From Clostridiaceae bacterium (lineage in GTDB: Bacteria; Bacillota; Clostridia; Peptostreptococcales; Tindalliaceae): 64,000 bases of DNA. Numbering within the stretch: position 1 is the first letter of the stretch; each line of letters starts with the position of its first letter. A program made the translations under genes and the position numbers. The DNA is taken from positions 1 to 64,000 of the forward strand of contig JAGXHW010000025.1 of NCBI GenBank assembly GCA_024635995.1, read 5' to 3'. This document shows, piece after piece, positions 1 to 9,246 of the stretch. The notes below the pieces were generated by a model. It did no database searches. It was given only the letters and a program-made list of their open reading frames with translations, and was not told the origin of the DNA.

Positions 1-6
1 GATTGT

Positions 7-67
7 AACAGGTGGCCTCATGGCATCAAGGGGAAGTGCACCCTTGACACCATCTCATCCACCTGTT
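7..67. repeat. Long imperfect hairpin/palindrome
   Basis: Nested inverted repeat. The outer arms AACAGGTGG (7-15) and CCACCTGTT (59-67) are exact complements. The inner arms at 20-32 and 41-53 pair with two mismatches around an 8-nt loop. There is no T-run after it, so it is not a standard terminator. It lies at the window edge and could be the end of an upstream transcript or a REP-like element. No coding function is visible in 1-176. Confidence 0.5.
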
Positions 68-141
68 GATTGGTGGGTAAGGGTTGGAACTATATTAAAA
101 CCGGATTTCTCGAGTTGTTGCATTTAATATTGCAATTTAAG

Positions 142-175
142 AAGCAAATAGCAAGCAAATAGCAAGCAAATAAGC
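142..175. repeat. Three-copy 11-bp tandem repeat upstream of metK
   Basis: The unit AAGCAAATAGC occurs at 142-152 and 153-163, then again from 164 with one extra A. It ends directly before the -35 box of the metK promoter. It may be simple slippage DNA; a role at the promoter is not shown. Confidence 0.7.
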
Positions 176-176
176 A

Positions 177-205
177 TTGACAAAGGCAGCCTTCAATGCT
201 ATACT
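177..205 (+). promoter_or_regulatory. Sigma-A promoter of metK
   Basis: TTGACA (177-182) and TATACT (200-205) are 17 bp apart. The predicted start near 212 places the SAM riboswitch in the leader. Confidence 0.8.
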
Positions 206-249
206 CTTTTCGTTCACCAACAACTGTATATTGAAAATCTTGATGTGAC

Positions 250-400
250 CTTATCAAGAGTGACTGAGGGACAGGCCCGATGAAGTCCGGCAACCATCGG
301 TGTATGGTGCTAAATCCTGCAGGGCGATGCCCTGAAAGATGAGGAGAGCGGTATGGAACCGTATACGATGGAGCCTCTTCTTTGATGAAGAGGCTTTTCT
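250..400 (+). promoter_or_regulatory. SAM-I (S-box) riboswitch with terminator
   Basis: The conserved S-box core is present: CTTATCAAGAG at the 5' side of P1, then GAGGGA, GGCCCGATGAAG and CCGGCAACC, with GATGAG (338-343) closing P1. A GC-rich hairpin with a T-run (371-398) follows and can act as the terminator. In this family SAM binding favours termination, so metK should be off when SAM is plentiful. Confidence 0.95.
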
Positions 401-447
401 GTTGAAGACTTGAAGGAGTTAAACAACCAAATGAAGGAGGAAATAAA

Positions 448-1641
448 TTGATTAAAAGACTTTTCACCTCAGAATCCGTTACAGAAGGCCATCCAGATAA
501 AATTTGCGACCAAATTTCTGATGCCATTCTTGACGCTATTTTTGAAAAGGATCCCAATGGCCGCGTTGCCTGTGAAACCATGGTCACCACCGGCATGGTG
601 ATGGTGGCAGGGGAAATCACCACCGATTGCTATGTCGACATCCCCAAAATTGCCCGTAAAACCATCTGCGAAATCGGCTATACCCGTGCCAAATACGGGT
701 TTGACTGTGACACCTGTGCTGTGCTTACCTCTATTGACGAACAATCCCCTGACATTGCCCGTGGCGTCAACGAAGCCAAGGAAAAAAGGGAAGGGGAACA
801 GGAAGATGGCGTCGAAGCCATTGGCGCCGGCGACCAGGGTATCATGTTCGGCTTTGCCTGCAACGAAACCCCGGAGTTAATGCCCCTGCCTATTTCCCTG
901 GCCCACCAACTGGCCCGGCGCTTGGCAGAAGTGCGGAAAAAAGGGATTCTTACCTATCTGCGTCCCGACGGTAAAACACAGGTAACGGTTGAATACGAAG
1001 ACGATAAACCGGTGAGGGTGGACACCATCGTTATTTCCACACAACACAGCCCCACTGTTTCACAGGAAACCATCAAGTCAGACCTGATCGAACACGTCAT
1101 CAAACCCATCGTGCCCGGCGGTTTCATTGACGTCAACACCAAATACCTGATCAACCCCACCGGCCGCTTTGTGGTGGGCGGACCCCAGGGTGATGCTGGC
1201 GTAACAGGCAGAAAAATCATTGTTGACACCTACGGTGGCTATTCACGCCACGGTGGCGGCGCCTTCTCAGGGAAAGACCCAACAAAAGTGGACCGATCCG
1301 CTGCCTACGCTGCCCGGTATGTGGCCAAAAATATCGTGGCCGCCGGCTTGGCAACCAAATGTGAAGTAGGCCTGGCTTATGCCATTGGTGTGGCTCATCC
1401 CGTCTCCATATTGGTTGACACCTTTGGAACAGGCACCATTAGCAATGAACAGATGGTGAACCTGATCAACAAACACTTTGACCTGCGACCAGCCGCCATC
1501 ATCCGCGACCTGGACCTGCGCAGGCCCATCTATCGAAAGATTGCCGCCTACGGTCATTTCGGACGCACCGATGTGGACCTGACATGGGAACACACCGACA
1601 AAGTGGAATTGTTAAAAAAAGATGCAGCTTCCATGGCGTAA
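448..1641 (+). CDS. metK: S-adenosylmethionine synthetase
   Basis: Makes S-adenosylmethionine from methionine and ATP in the cytoplasm. The 397-residue length is normal for the family. Visible signatures are GHPDK near residue 14 (ATP site), [10 protein letters not shown] near 126, and the glycine-rich phosphate loop [18 protein letters not shown] near 269. The start codon is TTG, set by AGGAGG at 435-440 with a 7-nt spacer. The gene sits alone behind a SAM-I riboswitch, so its product feeds back on its own mRNA. A REP-like hairpin follows the stop. Confidence 0.97.
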   Translation: MIKRLFTSESVTEGHPDKICDQISDAILDAIFEKDPNGRVACETMVTTGMVMVAGEITTDCYVDIPKIARKTICEIGYTRAKYGFDCDTCAVLTSIDEQSPDIARGVNEAKEKREGEQEDGVEAIGAGDQGIMFGFACNETPELMPLPISLAHQLARRLAEVRKKGILTYLRPDGKTQVTVEYEDDKPVRVDTIVISTQHSPTVSQETIKSDLIEHVIKPIVPGGFIDVNTKYLINPTGRFVVGGPQGDAGVTGRKIIVDTYGGYSRHGGGAFSGKDPTKVDRSAAYAARYVAKNIVAAGLATKCEVGLAYAIGVAHPVSILVDTFGTGTISNEQMVNLINKHFDLRPAAIIRDLDLRRPIYRKIAAYGHFGRTDVDLTWEHTDKVELLKKDAASMA

Positions 1642-1673
1642 CAGGCAAACACACATCCTTACAAATCATAAGC

Positions 1674-1737
1674 GAGCCGCCGGAACCGAGCCACAGGGAC
1701 GTTTCGCGCGGCTCATTTTGTTGTCCCACTGGCTCGT
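1674..1737. repeat. REP-like inverted repeat, copy 1
   Basis: The arms GAGCCACAGGGAC (1688-1700) and GTCCCACTGGCTC (1723-1735) form a hairpin. An alternative pairing is GAGCCGC (1674-1680) with GCGGCTC (1708-1714), followed by ATTTTGTT. The core GGGACGTTTCGCG recurs in the element after secA. It probably also ends metK transcription. Confidence 0.65.
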
Positions 1738-1762
1738 CTTTCAACCTGTGAACTTACCGATC

Positions 1763-1791
1763 TGAACATCAGGGGAATCCTATGCTATAAT
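1763..1791 (+). promoter_or_regulatory. Candidate promoter of recD2
   Basis: TGAACA (1763-1768) and TATAAT (1786-1791) are 17 bp apart, upstream of recD2. Confidence 0.5.
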
Positions 1792-1859
1792 AGTAAGCAA
1801 TGAAATATAATACCTGATAATAACGCTATAGAATGTCGATCATTGGGGGCCCTTGTGAT

Positions 1860-4112
1860 ATGGTACAAAAGGAAGGCAGATTGGTGGAAACAATCTTTCA
1901 TAATGAAGAAAATGGCTACCGGGTCTGTATCATGGAATGCGAAGACGAAGTGTTAACCCTGGTGGGAACACTCCCAGGTCTGAACACCGGTGACCGGATC
2001 CGTGTCACGGGTAAAATGAAAGTACACAAACGCTACGGCGAACAACTGCAGGCCGACACGTACGAACCTCTGCTGCCCACCTCCATGGACGGTATCATTG
2101 AATACCTGGGCTCCGGCCTCCTCCCTGGCGTGGGAGAAAAAATGGCCCGCCGCTTGACAGACGCTTTTAGCACTGACGTGTTTGAAGTGCTGGAGCACGC
2201 TCCGGAACGTCTCCAGGAAGTGAAGGGCATCGGAAAACGTACCTGGCCCAAGATCGCCCAGGCCTTTAAAGAACAGAATGCCCTGCGTAGCTTCATAGTC
2301 TGGATGGGGCAAAAGGGCATTGACGCCCGCCTTTCCCTGAAACTTTACCAGGCTTTTGGTGAAACCGCCAAAGACCTGCTGTTGGAAAATCCTTATCAAT
2401 TACTGGAAGTATTGCCAGAAATAGGCTTTCATCGTATGGACACCCTGGCCCGGAACCTGGGCATGAAGCCGGAAGACCCCCGGCGGGTGGAAAGCGGCCT
2501 CATGGCCCTCCTCCAGGGATCCCAACAGGAAGGGCACACTTGCCTGCCTCAGGAAGACCTGTTGGAAAAAGGATGTGACACACTTCAGGTAGGGGAAAGT
2601 GCCTTACTGGAAGCCTTTCAGTCCCTGGCCCTGGACATGCAGCTGCAACTGACCCAACTGGAAGACGGCACCACCATGGTCTACGCCATGAACGCCTACA
2701 ATGCCGAAACCCAAGTGGCCAAAACCCTGACGGCTATGGCCTGCTCAGAACCCTTGGCTCAGCCGCAAAACCTACTCCAGCGCCTGGAAGCGCTGCAACG
2801 GGAACAAAACCTGACCCTGGCCCAAGCCCAGGTGGAAGGCGTCCAAGCCGCTTTTGCCCACCGCCTCCTGGTCATCACCGGTGGCCCTGGCACAGGAAAA
2901 ACCACCCTGATCAACACCCTCATCGGAGTACTGGAACAGGAAGGCCTCTCTTACCTGCTGGGTGCCCCCACGGGTCGCGCGGCTAAACGGATGACAGAAA
3001 CCTCCCGTCGGGAAGCCAAAACCCTTCATCGAATGCTTGAAGTGGCTTATTCAGAAGATGAGAAAAAACATTTCTTTAACCGTGACGAGGACAACCCCGT
3101 GGAAGTGGATTTTGTCATCGTGGACGAAGTGTCCATGGTGGACATCTTTATGATGCACCACCTTCTCCAGGCCATCGGCCCCGGCACCGCCCTGGTGATG
3201 ACCGGGGACGCTGACCAGTTACCCTCCGTAGGCCCCGGTTCTGTGCTGAAAGACATGGCGCAGAGCGGCCTGGTGCCAGTGATCCGACTCACGGAAATAT
3301 TCCGTCAGGCCCAGGAAAGCCACATTGTGGTCAACGCTCACCGCATCAACGCTGGGGACGAACCCCTGCTAAATACCAAGGACAAAGATTTCTTTTTCAT
3401 GGCGGAACAGTACCCGGACAACGCTCTGAACACATTAAAAGCTCTGATTTTGGAGCGGCTGCCTCAATTCAAGGGTTTCGACCCTCACAAAGACATCCAG
3501 GTGCTCACCCCCACGAAAAAAGGCATCACCGGGACCCGGCAATTGAACACCTACCTTCAGGGAGTTATGAACCCAAGTGACGATGACAAGGCAGAACACC
3601 CCTATGGCGACCAGACCATCCGGGAAGGGGACCGGGTGATGCAAATCCGTAATAACTATAGCCTGGAATGGCGCCGAGCCACCCCCAGCGGCATTGGAGA
3701 GGAAGACCAGGGCCGGGGTGTTTTCAATGGCGACTTGGGCCGTGTGGAAGCCATCAGTAAACAACAGGAAACACTCACAGTCCTTTTTGACGATGACCGG
3801 CTGGTGGATTACCACTTTGCTATTCTGGACGAACTGGAGCCTGCCTACGCCATTACAGTGCACAAAAGCCAGGGTTCAGAATTTCCTGTGGTCATCATTC
3901 CTCTCTTTACCGCCCCCTGGGTGCTCATGACCCGCAACCTGCTATACACCGCCATTACCCGGGCCCGTGTATTGGTGGTCCTCATTGGCAACCGGGCTGT
4001 GTTGCATAAAATGATCCAAAACAACCGCATCCAGTTTCGCCATAGTGGTCTTTGCCGCCGCCTGAAGCAAGTGGCGGAGTTTCATGCCACCCCAAACGAA
4101 GATACAAAATAA
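1860..4112 (+). CDS. recD2: RecD-like DNA helicase (RecD2/YrrC)
   Basis: SF1B 5'-3' DNA helicase of the RecBC-independent RecD2 type, linked to DNA repair and replication-fork maintenance. Domain order: an N-terminal OB-like part (FHNEENGYRV), tandem helix-hairpin-helix motifs near residues 80-135 (LLPGVGEKMA, VKGIGKRTW), Walker A GGPGTGKTT near 341, Walker B region VDEVSMVD near 420, and the C-terminal helicase motif VHKSQGSEF near 667. The open frame begins at ATG 1833, but neither ATG has a clear ribosome site. 1860 is preferred because family members have about ten residues before the FHNE motif, giving 750 aa. comF follows after 9 bp, so the two are probably co-transcribed. Confidence 0.9.
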   Translation: MVQKEGRLVETIFHNEENGYRVCIMECEDEVLTLVGTLPGLNTGDRIRVTGKMKVHKRYGEQLQADTYEPLLPTSMDGIIEYLGSGLLPGVGEKMARRLTDAFSTDVFEVLEHAPERLQEVKGIGKRTWPKIAQAFKEQNALRSFIVWMGQKGIDARLSLKLYQAFGETAKDLLLENPYQLLEVLPEIGFHRMDTLARNLGMKPEDPRRVESGLMALLQGSQQEGHTCLPQEDLLEKGCDTLQVGESALLEAFQSLALDMQLQLTQLEDGTTMVYAMNAYNAETQVAKTLTAMACSEPLAQPQNLLQRLEALQREQNLTLAQAQVEGVQAAFAHRLLVITGGPGTGKTTLINTLIGVLEQEGLSYLLGAPTGRAAKRMTETSRREAKTLHRMLEVAYSEDEKKHFFNRDEDNPVEVDFVIVDEVSMVDIFMMHHLLQAIGPGTALVMTGDADQLPSVGPGSVLKDMAQSGLVPVIRLTEIFRQAQESHIVVNAHRINAGDEPLLNTKDKDFFFMAEQYPDNALNTLKALILERLPQFKGFDPHKDIQVLTPTKKGITGTRQLNTYLQGVMNPSDDDKAEHPYGDQTIREGDRVMQIRNNYSLEWRRATPSGIGEEDQGRGVFNGDLGRVEAISKQQETLTVLFDDDRLVDYHFAILDELEPAYAITVHKSQGSEFPVVIIPLFTAPWVLMTRNLLYTAITRARVLVVLIGNRAVLHKMIQNNRIQFRHSGLCRRLKQVAEFHATPNEDTK

Positions 4113-4121
4113 GGAGCTAAC

Positions 4122-4868
4122 ATGAAATCACACTGGATGAAAGACTACGTAAGCGCCGCCTTGGACTATTTATACCCACCCATTCACAACTGCCCCGGCT
4201 GCGGTGCCGAAGACATATTTATATTCCATCAACCCACCAGCCTGTGCCCGCCCTGCCACGCTACCTTTCCCTGGGTAGAGCCCAAGGAGCTGCCCAAAGA
4301 CGTCTCTGCCGTGGCCCATTACGAAGCCAGTGCCAGGGCCCTGGTGAGCCACCTGAAATACCGGGACGGCCAGTACCTGGCACCAACCATGGCAAAGCTC
4401 ATGGCGACTTCATTAAAGGAACAGGGTTGTCTCAATCAATTGCCTGTCAGTGACATGTCCTTCGAATCAACACCCTGGCTGGTGGTTCCTGTACCCCTGC
4501 ACCCAGCTCGGCAAAAACAAAGGGGCTACAACCAGTCTCAGCTACTTGCCGGCCAACTGGCACACGCGTTAGCATTTTCGTACATCCCACAGGCTCTGTC
4601 CCGCCAGAAAAAAACAGCTCCTCTCCACCGGCTAAGTCGGCAGCAACGGGCAACCACCCTGATGGGAAGTATGGTATTGAAAGAAGAGTACCATGAACAG
4701 ATACGCCATAGGCACATCCTGCTGGTGGACGATATTTACACCACCGGGGCCACCGCCAACGCCTGCAAAGAAGCACTACAACAGGCAGAACCAGCCAGTA
4801 TTACCCTGGCAGCCTTTGCCCTGGCGGACCTGATGACCTTGAGAGGAGGGCATTCCCATATCCTTTGA
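4122..4868 (+). CDS. comF: ComF family phosphoribosyltransferase-like protein
   Basis: ComF-type protein, needed for DNA uptake in competent bacteria and also found in non-competent ones. A four-cysteine zinc finger is visible near the N terminus (CPGCG near residue 24, CPPC near 43). The C-terminal phosphoribosyltransferase signature LLVDDIYTTGAT lies near residue 202, preceded by PVPLHPARQKQRGYNQS. The start follows AAGGAG with a suitable spacer. The gene is directly downstream of recD2. No other competence genes are in the window, so a role in transformation is not established here. Confidence 0.88.
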   Translation: MKSHWMKDYVSAALDYLYPPIHNCPGCGAEDIFIFHQPTSLCPPCHATFPWVEPKELPKDVSAVAHYEASARALVSHLKYRDGQYLAPTMAKLMATSLKEQGCLNQLPVSDMSFESTPWLVVPVPLHPARQKQRGYNQSQLLAGQLAHALAFSYIPQALSRQKKTAPLHRLSRQQRATTLMGSMVLKEEYHEQIRHRHILLVDDIYTTGATANACKEALQQAEPASITLAAFALADLMTLRGGHSHIL

Positions 4869-5040
4869 TGCAACCATTTTTATAAGCAATTGAGATGGCT
4901 TCTGATGATAGTGTACAAACCCTGTTGGTGGGGAATGAACTATAAGGAACAATCGATTTAAAGGATCCCTGTTCATGGGAGTAACACATAAATCCGGGTA
5001 TATATGGCACTATCAATGGAGAAGCGGGAGGAGGAGACGG

Positions 5041-6210
5041 ATGGTACCTTTGAATCTGCAAACGGTTGTGGAATATATGAACAATGACCCTATCGGAAAG
5101 GGTATTTTTAACCCCACCCATCAGTTGATGGCGGAAGCTCTGGGGGATAACACCCTGAACCTGGTATTCCGGGTGTGGTCAGTGGAAGACCCGGGACGAT
5201 CGGTGGTGCTGAAGCAAGCACTACCTTATGTGCAGCGCATCGGTAAGGGTTGGCCCCTGACACCGGAGAGGTTGAACATCGAAGCGGCGGCCATACAGCT
5301 GCATCATATCTGCTGTCCTGAGAGGATGCCGGAATTATACCGCCATGACCCCCAGGCCTTTGTGATGATTGTCCAGGACTTGTCTCCCCGCCAGGTGGTG
5401 CGTCTGGCCCTGAACCAGGGGCAACACTTTAACCTGCTGGGTAAGCAGATGGGTAAATACCTGGGCCAGACGTTGGGAAAAACCTCTGATTTTGGCCAAC
5501 CCACTGTGGAAAAGCGGAAAAAGCGGGCTCAGTTCGCTAACCCATACTTATCTCGCCTGAGTGAGGATTTGATCCTCATTAACCCCTTTAAAGCTTCAGG
5601 ATGGGGAAATAAGCAGGAGGTCAATGACCGCAAGGAAATGAAAGACTTACGCAGTGATCCCCAAGTGTTGGAACGTATGGCCCGACTTCGTTACCATTTT
5701 AGAAACAACGCCCAGGCACTGCTCCATGGTGATTTGCACATTGGCAGCATCATGGCCGACCAGACCTCTGCCAAGGTCATTGACCTGGAGTTTGCCACCT
5801 ATGGTCCCATGGGGTACGACGTGGGTATGCTTATGGGCAGCCTTCTTATTAATTGGGAGAGCCAAGAGAATCCGGACTACCATTTGCAAATGATTGACGA
5901 CCTGTGGGACGTTTTTACAAAGGAAATCCGCAGTTTGTGGAGAAAGTTGGACAAACACAACTGGCCGCAACCCTTCCTGGAAAGCATACTGGCAGAAGTG
6001 TGGGAAGATGCCACTGGGTTCGCCGCGGCGGAGATAGTGCGTCGGGTGGCGGGGATGACCTCTGTCAGCGATTTGGAAAACGTGGAAAACCAGGCACTGC
6101 GCCGGGAGATGGACTGCGACCTGATTTGCATGGCCAGAGGCCTGCTGAAAAACCCGGGTAGCGGACCTGAACGGATTCGGGAGCTGATACCAACATCACC
6201 GAAATCATAA
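5041..6210 (+). CDS. mtnK: 5-methylthioribose kinase
   Basis: Phosphorylates 5-methylthioribose in the methionine salvage pathway. The protein kinase-like fold shows LLHGDLHIGSIM (catalytic loop, near residue 227) and IDLEFATYGPMGYDVG (metal-binding loop, near 245). The N-terminal pattern NTLNLVFRVW and VLKQALPYVQ matches MtnK. The frame is open from 4975, but GGGAGGAGGAG lies just before ATG 5041, which gives 389 aa, close to the usual size. No mtnA or other salvage gene is adjacent. No SAM riboswitch was seen in the 170-bp gap upstream. Confidence 0.85.
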   Translation: MVPLNLQTVVEYMNNDPIGKGIFNPTHQLMAEALGDNTLNLVFRVWSVEDPGRSVVLKQALPYVQRIGKGWPLTPERLNIEAAAIQLHHICCPERMPELYRHDPQAFVMIVQDLSPRQVVRLALNQGQHFNLLGKQMGKYLGQTLGKTSDFGQPTVEKRKKRAQFANPYLSRLSEDLILINPFKASGWGNKQEVNDRKEMKDLRSDPQVLERMARLRYHFRNNAQALLHGDLHIGSIMADQTSAKVIDLEFATYGPMGYDVGMLMGSLLINWESQENPDYHLQMIDDLWDVFTKEIRSLWRKLDKHNWPQPFLESILAEVWEDATGFAAAEIVRRVAGMTSVSDLENVENQALRREMDCDLICMARGLLKNPGSGPERIRELIPTSPKS

Positions 6211-6263
6211 AAAACGATGAGGTGTTGTACCGGGATGATGGTACTGCCTAGTCTTAATTAGAA

Positions 6264-7352
6264 TTATAGGTTAAACCGGAAATTCATAATATCTCCATCC
6301 TGTACCACGTATTCCTTGCCTTCCAGGCGTACTTTGCCCAGTTCCTTCAGTTTTACCATGGAAGGGTGCTCCCTGTAATCGGCAAAGGCGGTGACCTCCG
6401 CCCGGATGAAGCCTTTTTCGATGTCGGTGTGAATTTTGCCGGCAGCTTTCCGCGCTATGGTATCCCGACGGATGGGCCAGGCACGCACTTCGTCTTCCCC
6501 AGCGGTGAGGAAGGAGATGAGGCCCAGCAAGTCATAAGAGGTGCGTGCTACCTGATGGATGCCCGGTTGCTGAATGTTCAGCTCTTCCATGAACATGGCA
6601 CGTTCCTCTTCTTCCAGTTGGTTGATTTCCTGCTCTGTTTGGGCGCTGAGAGCCATCAGTGGCAGGCGGTGTTCTCCACAGTAGGTTTCCAGCTCTTCTT
6701 TCTGGGGATAAGCACCTTCAGCCAGCTGCGATTCATCCATATTCACCACAAGCATCATGGGTTTTTCGGAGAGAAACCCAAAGTTCTTCAGCAGTTCCTG
6801 CTCTTCCTCATCCAGGTTCACTTCATGAATTAGCTGACCGTTTTCCAACGCGTCCTTACACTTTACCAACACTTCTTTTTCAGTCAGGTGTTCTTTGGTG
6901 ATTTTTTTTCCGGCTTCAATACGACCAATCCGGTTTTCGATGACACCTAAATCAGAGAAAAGGAGTTCCATGGAGATGGTTTCCACATCCCGCAGTGGGT
7001 CAATGCTGCCTTCCGGGTGAGTGGCCTGAGAGTTGTCAAAAACCCGCACCAGGTGAATCAGGGCGTCTGCTTTTCGAACAGCCTCCAAAAACTGGTTTCC
7101 CACCCCTTTTCCTGCACTGGCGCCTTTAGCCAGTCCTGGAACGTCCACCAGTTCAACAGTGGCATAGGTGGTTTTCTTTGGCTTGTAATGGGAGGCCAAA
7201 AAGTCGATGCGTTCATCAGGTATTTTGGCAATACCGGTATGGGCTTCCACTTTTCCTGTGGCAAAACCAGCGGTTTCAAGGTTTTGGCCTGTTAATAAGT
7301 TAAAGAGTGTTGTTTTTCCTGTGGTGGGTAAACCCACTATTCCCATTTTCAT
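6264..7352 (-). CDS. ychF: Redox-regulated ATPase YchF (OLA1 family)
   Basis: Obg-related P-loop protein that binds ATP in preference to GTP and associates with ribosomes; linked to stress responses. 362 residues is the usual length. The P-loop GLPTTGKTT is at residues 7-15, DVPGLAKGAS forms the G3 region, and NMDE replaces the usual NKxD specificity motif, as is typical of YchF. The C-terminal TGS-like domain includes ADYREH. GGAGG precedes the ATG. The gene converges with mtnK and reads away from the aminotransferase behind it. Confidence 0.95.
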   Translation of the reverse strand: MKMGIVGLPTTGKTTLFNLLTGQNLETAGFATGKVEAHTGIAKIPDERIDFLASHYKPKKTTYATVELVDVPGLAKGASAGKGVGNQFLEAVRKADALIHLVRVFDNSQATHPEGSIDPLRDVETISMELLFSDLGVIENRIGRIEAGKKITKEHLTEKEVLVKCKDALENGQLIHEVNLDEEEQELLKNFGFLSEKPMMLVVNMDESQLAEGAYPQKEELETYCGEHRLPLMALSAQTEQEINQLEEEERAMFMEELNIQQPGIHQVARTSYDLLGLISFLTAGEDEVRAWPIRRDTIARKAAGKIHTDIEKGFIRAEVTAFADYREHPSMVKLKELGKVRLEGKEYVVQDGDIMNFRFNL

Positions 7353-7447
7353 ATTGTTTCCTCCATCTTTTCTTCTTCATCTCTTTGTTTCTTCAACTCT
7401 TATATCCCAAGTGTGTTTATTCTGTTAACTTACTTTGTTTTATTACG

Positions 7448-8290
7448 CTATTTGTTGATATTGATATAGGTTTCTTCCACGTGTCGATAAAGGTCTTGCA
7501 GGTCTTTAAGCGGTTTTAGCGTTACATCAAAGCTTTTATTGTTCGCCTGCTGGATGGGCAATATTCCTGGGGAAGTGCCGGTGAGAAAGAGGCTTTCTGC
7601 CTCCATAAGAAAACCCAGGGAGAGGGGCATGACTTTTAGTGCATATCCCAGCCGTTCCAACAGGTTAATAACTATTTGACGTGTGATGCCTTCCAGAATC
7701 TGGTGGGAGGGCGGTGTGATAAAGACATTGTCTTTGATGACGAAAAAGTTTGAGCGGCTGCCTTCCGTCACCTCTCCAGCGGCGTTGACCAGCAGAGCTT
7801 CGTAACCCTGTGCCTGCTGAAGGGCTTCAAGAATAGAAGTGCGGAAATCTGTGGTAATGATTTTGGCATTAGGGTTGTGCCGTTCAGCATCAAAGGTGAT
7901 CACTTTCACCCCTTCCTTCAATTGCTGTGGGGAAGGGTAACTGGTGGTGATGAAAAACAGGTATTTATCGCCATTGGGTTTTGTGTCAAAGGCATTCATG
8001 ATGATCTTCATGTTATGGTGTGTGGTGTTGTTTTCCTTTGCCAGACGCAACGCCTGCTGGTACAGTTGATCCTTGTCAATTTCAGCAGAAACACCTGCCA
8101 AAATCAGTGATTTTTCCAACCGGTCAATGTGGGCATCCCAGAAAAGGGGCACACCGTCTGTTACCTTCAACACTTCATAAACAGCCGGATAATGGATGGC
8201 TGCCTCCGCATCAAATTCACTGACGGGCAGCGACTGACCGTTAAAAATGTAAATGTCCTTTTCGATTTCGCGGGGTTTCATTACTGGCAT
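7448..8290 (-). CDS. Aminotransferase class IV (PLP-dependent)
   Basis: Fold-type IV PLP enzyme, the group holding branched-chain and D-amino acid aminotransferases and 4-amino-4-deoxychorismate lyase. The signature ALLVNAAGEVTEGSRSNFFV is clear, followed by TPP and ILEGITRQ. The substrate cannot be assigned from sequence alone. The frame is open back to 8380, but AGGAGGA lies 6 nt before ATG 8290, giving 280 aa. It lies upstream of ychF on the same strand with a 95-bp gap, so co-transcription is possible. Confidence 0.85.
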   Translation of the reverse strand: MPVMKPREIEKDIYIFNGQSLPVSEFDAEAAIHYPAVYEVLKVTDGVPLFWDAHIDRLEKSLILAGVSAEIDKDQLYQQALRLAKENNTTHHNMKIIMNAFDTKPNGDKYLFFITTSYPSPQQLKEGVKVITFDAERHNPNAKIITTDFRTSILEALQQAQGYEALLVNAAGEVTEGSRSNFFVIKDNVFITPPSHQILEGITRQIVINLLERLGYALKVMPLSLGFLMEAESLFLTGTSPGILPIQQANNKSFDVTLKPLKDLQDLYRHVEETYININK

Positions 8291-8420
8291 GAGTGTCCTC
8301 CTGGCAGCCTTCCGGCACATATGATCTTCAGCTAAAATGCTGTTTATTTCCTGACTCATTGTACCATACCCGAAGGCCAATGAAAAGAAGTGTAAAGGAA
8401 GTGTAAAGGAAGGAAAAGGC

Positions 8421-8449
8421 GTTCAAAAAGAAAAAATAAATGGTATAAT
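8421..8449 (+). promoter_or_regulatory. Promoter of the raiA-motif-like RNA
   Basis: TATAAT at 8444-8449 with a weak -35 (GTTCAA, 8421-8426) 17 bp upstream. The predicted start falls at about 8456, right at the 5' end of the structured RNA. Confidence 0.55.
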
Positions 8450-8457
8450 AGAGAGGC

Positions 8458-8660
8458 AATAGAAGGTCTGTGGTTGAAAGTCCATGCCAGTCGCAGGCAA
8501 AAGGACCCACGTAAGGCAGCCAAAAGTGCTGCGGAGCATGGTGCGGCTTAGGAGTAAGTCCTGCCGGAGAGAAATCTCCGAGAGAAGGGGAGTGACGGCA
8601 AACCCGGAGCAAAACTTCCAGTAGGCGAGTGTGGGGGCAAAGACCAGGTCAGCTTCTATT
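8458..8660 (+). ncRNA. Structured RNA, probable raiA-motif
   Basis: A 203-nt GC-rich stretch in AT-rich surroundings, closed by an exact 8-bp terminal helix: AATAGAAG (8458-8465) with CTTCTATT (8653-8660). The interior holds several further hairpins, for example CGGAGAG/CTCTCCG-like and GCAGCC/GTGCTGC pairings. It starts just after a promoter and lies upstream of hpf (raiA). The known raiA-motif RNA of Firmicutes is about 200 nt and lies upstream of raiA, so size and position match. The family call rests on context and fold, not on a covariance search. Confidence 0.7.
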
Positions 8661-8826
8661 GCATTTTGATTAAATAGCAGTGGAACACTATAAAACCCAG
8701 TACAGAAACCTATTTCAAAACGCTATCCCATGAAAGTATCAGAGATTTACGAACTCTGAGAAACATGGATAAGATGCAGACAGGATCTTTAAACACCCCC
8801 CCCAATTTTATGTAAACTATCAAATT

Positions 8827-8862
8827 AGGCCTCTGGACTGATGGAAATCCAGGGCCTTTTAC
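8827..8862 (+). terminator. Terminator between structured RNA and hpf
   Basis: GGCCTCTGGA pairs with TCCAGGGCC and is followed by TTTTACTTT. It separates the RNA transcript (about 400 nt) from hpf. Confidence 0.75.
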
Positions 8863-8914
8863 TTTGGGGATGGATACCCACAAGCGTTAAATATAAGAAT
8901 CCGCTGATTTCAAC

Positions 8915-8987
8915 TTATCAACAGACTTACCCACATTATCCACAGAATAGGGGTTCCTTTATCCACAAAACAAGGGAGTTATCCACA
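8915..8987 (+). promoter_or_regulatory. DnaA-box cluster upstream of hpf
   Basis: Three perfect TTATCCACA boxes (8936, 8959, 8979) plus TTATCAACA (8915) and TTACCCACA (8927). All five are in the same orientation within 73 bp. No dnaA or dnaN is nearby, so this is not the usual origin locus. Confidence 0.8.
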
Positions 8988-9080
8988 AAAAGTGGAAGAA
9001 AATGTTAAGATCCTGTAAAATCAACACATGTAACAAAAAAGTAAAAGTGTCAAACATAATTATTTTTGAGAGAAATGAAA

Positions 9081-9110
9081 TTGTTATTAACCTTTTGAAT
9101 GGGGTATATT
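9081..9110 (+). promoter_or_regulatory. Candidate promoter of hpf
   Basis: TTGTTA (9081-9086) and TATATT (9105-9110) are 18 bp apart, between the DnaA boxes and hpf. Confidence 0.5.
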
Positions 9111-9246
9111 ATTTCATACCATCCTCCCCAACTAAATACAACATTCCGATCTGGAGACAGGGGCGGATGTGTCAGGCACCGGAAACTCCGGACACTGGAG
9201 AAATGACAACAGGCAATAGAAACTAAAAGGGAAAGGGGCTGGAGAG

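Noticed and set aside
8458-8660. RNase P RNA or group II intron for the structured RNA
   Set aside because: GAAAGTCC recalls RNase P, but the length is about half and the other conserved blocks are missing; no intron-encoded protein or intron ends are seen.
9002-9226. 74-codon frame between the DnaA boxes and hpf
   Set aside because: No ribosome site and low-complexity, AT-driven composition; it overlaps the hpf promoter.
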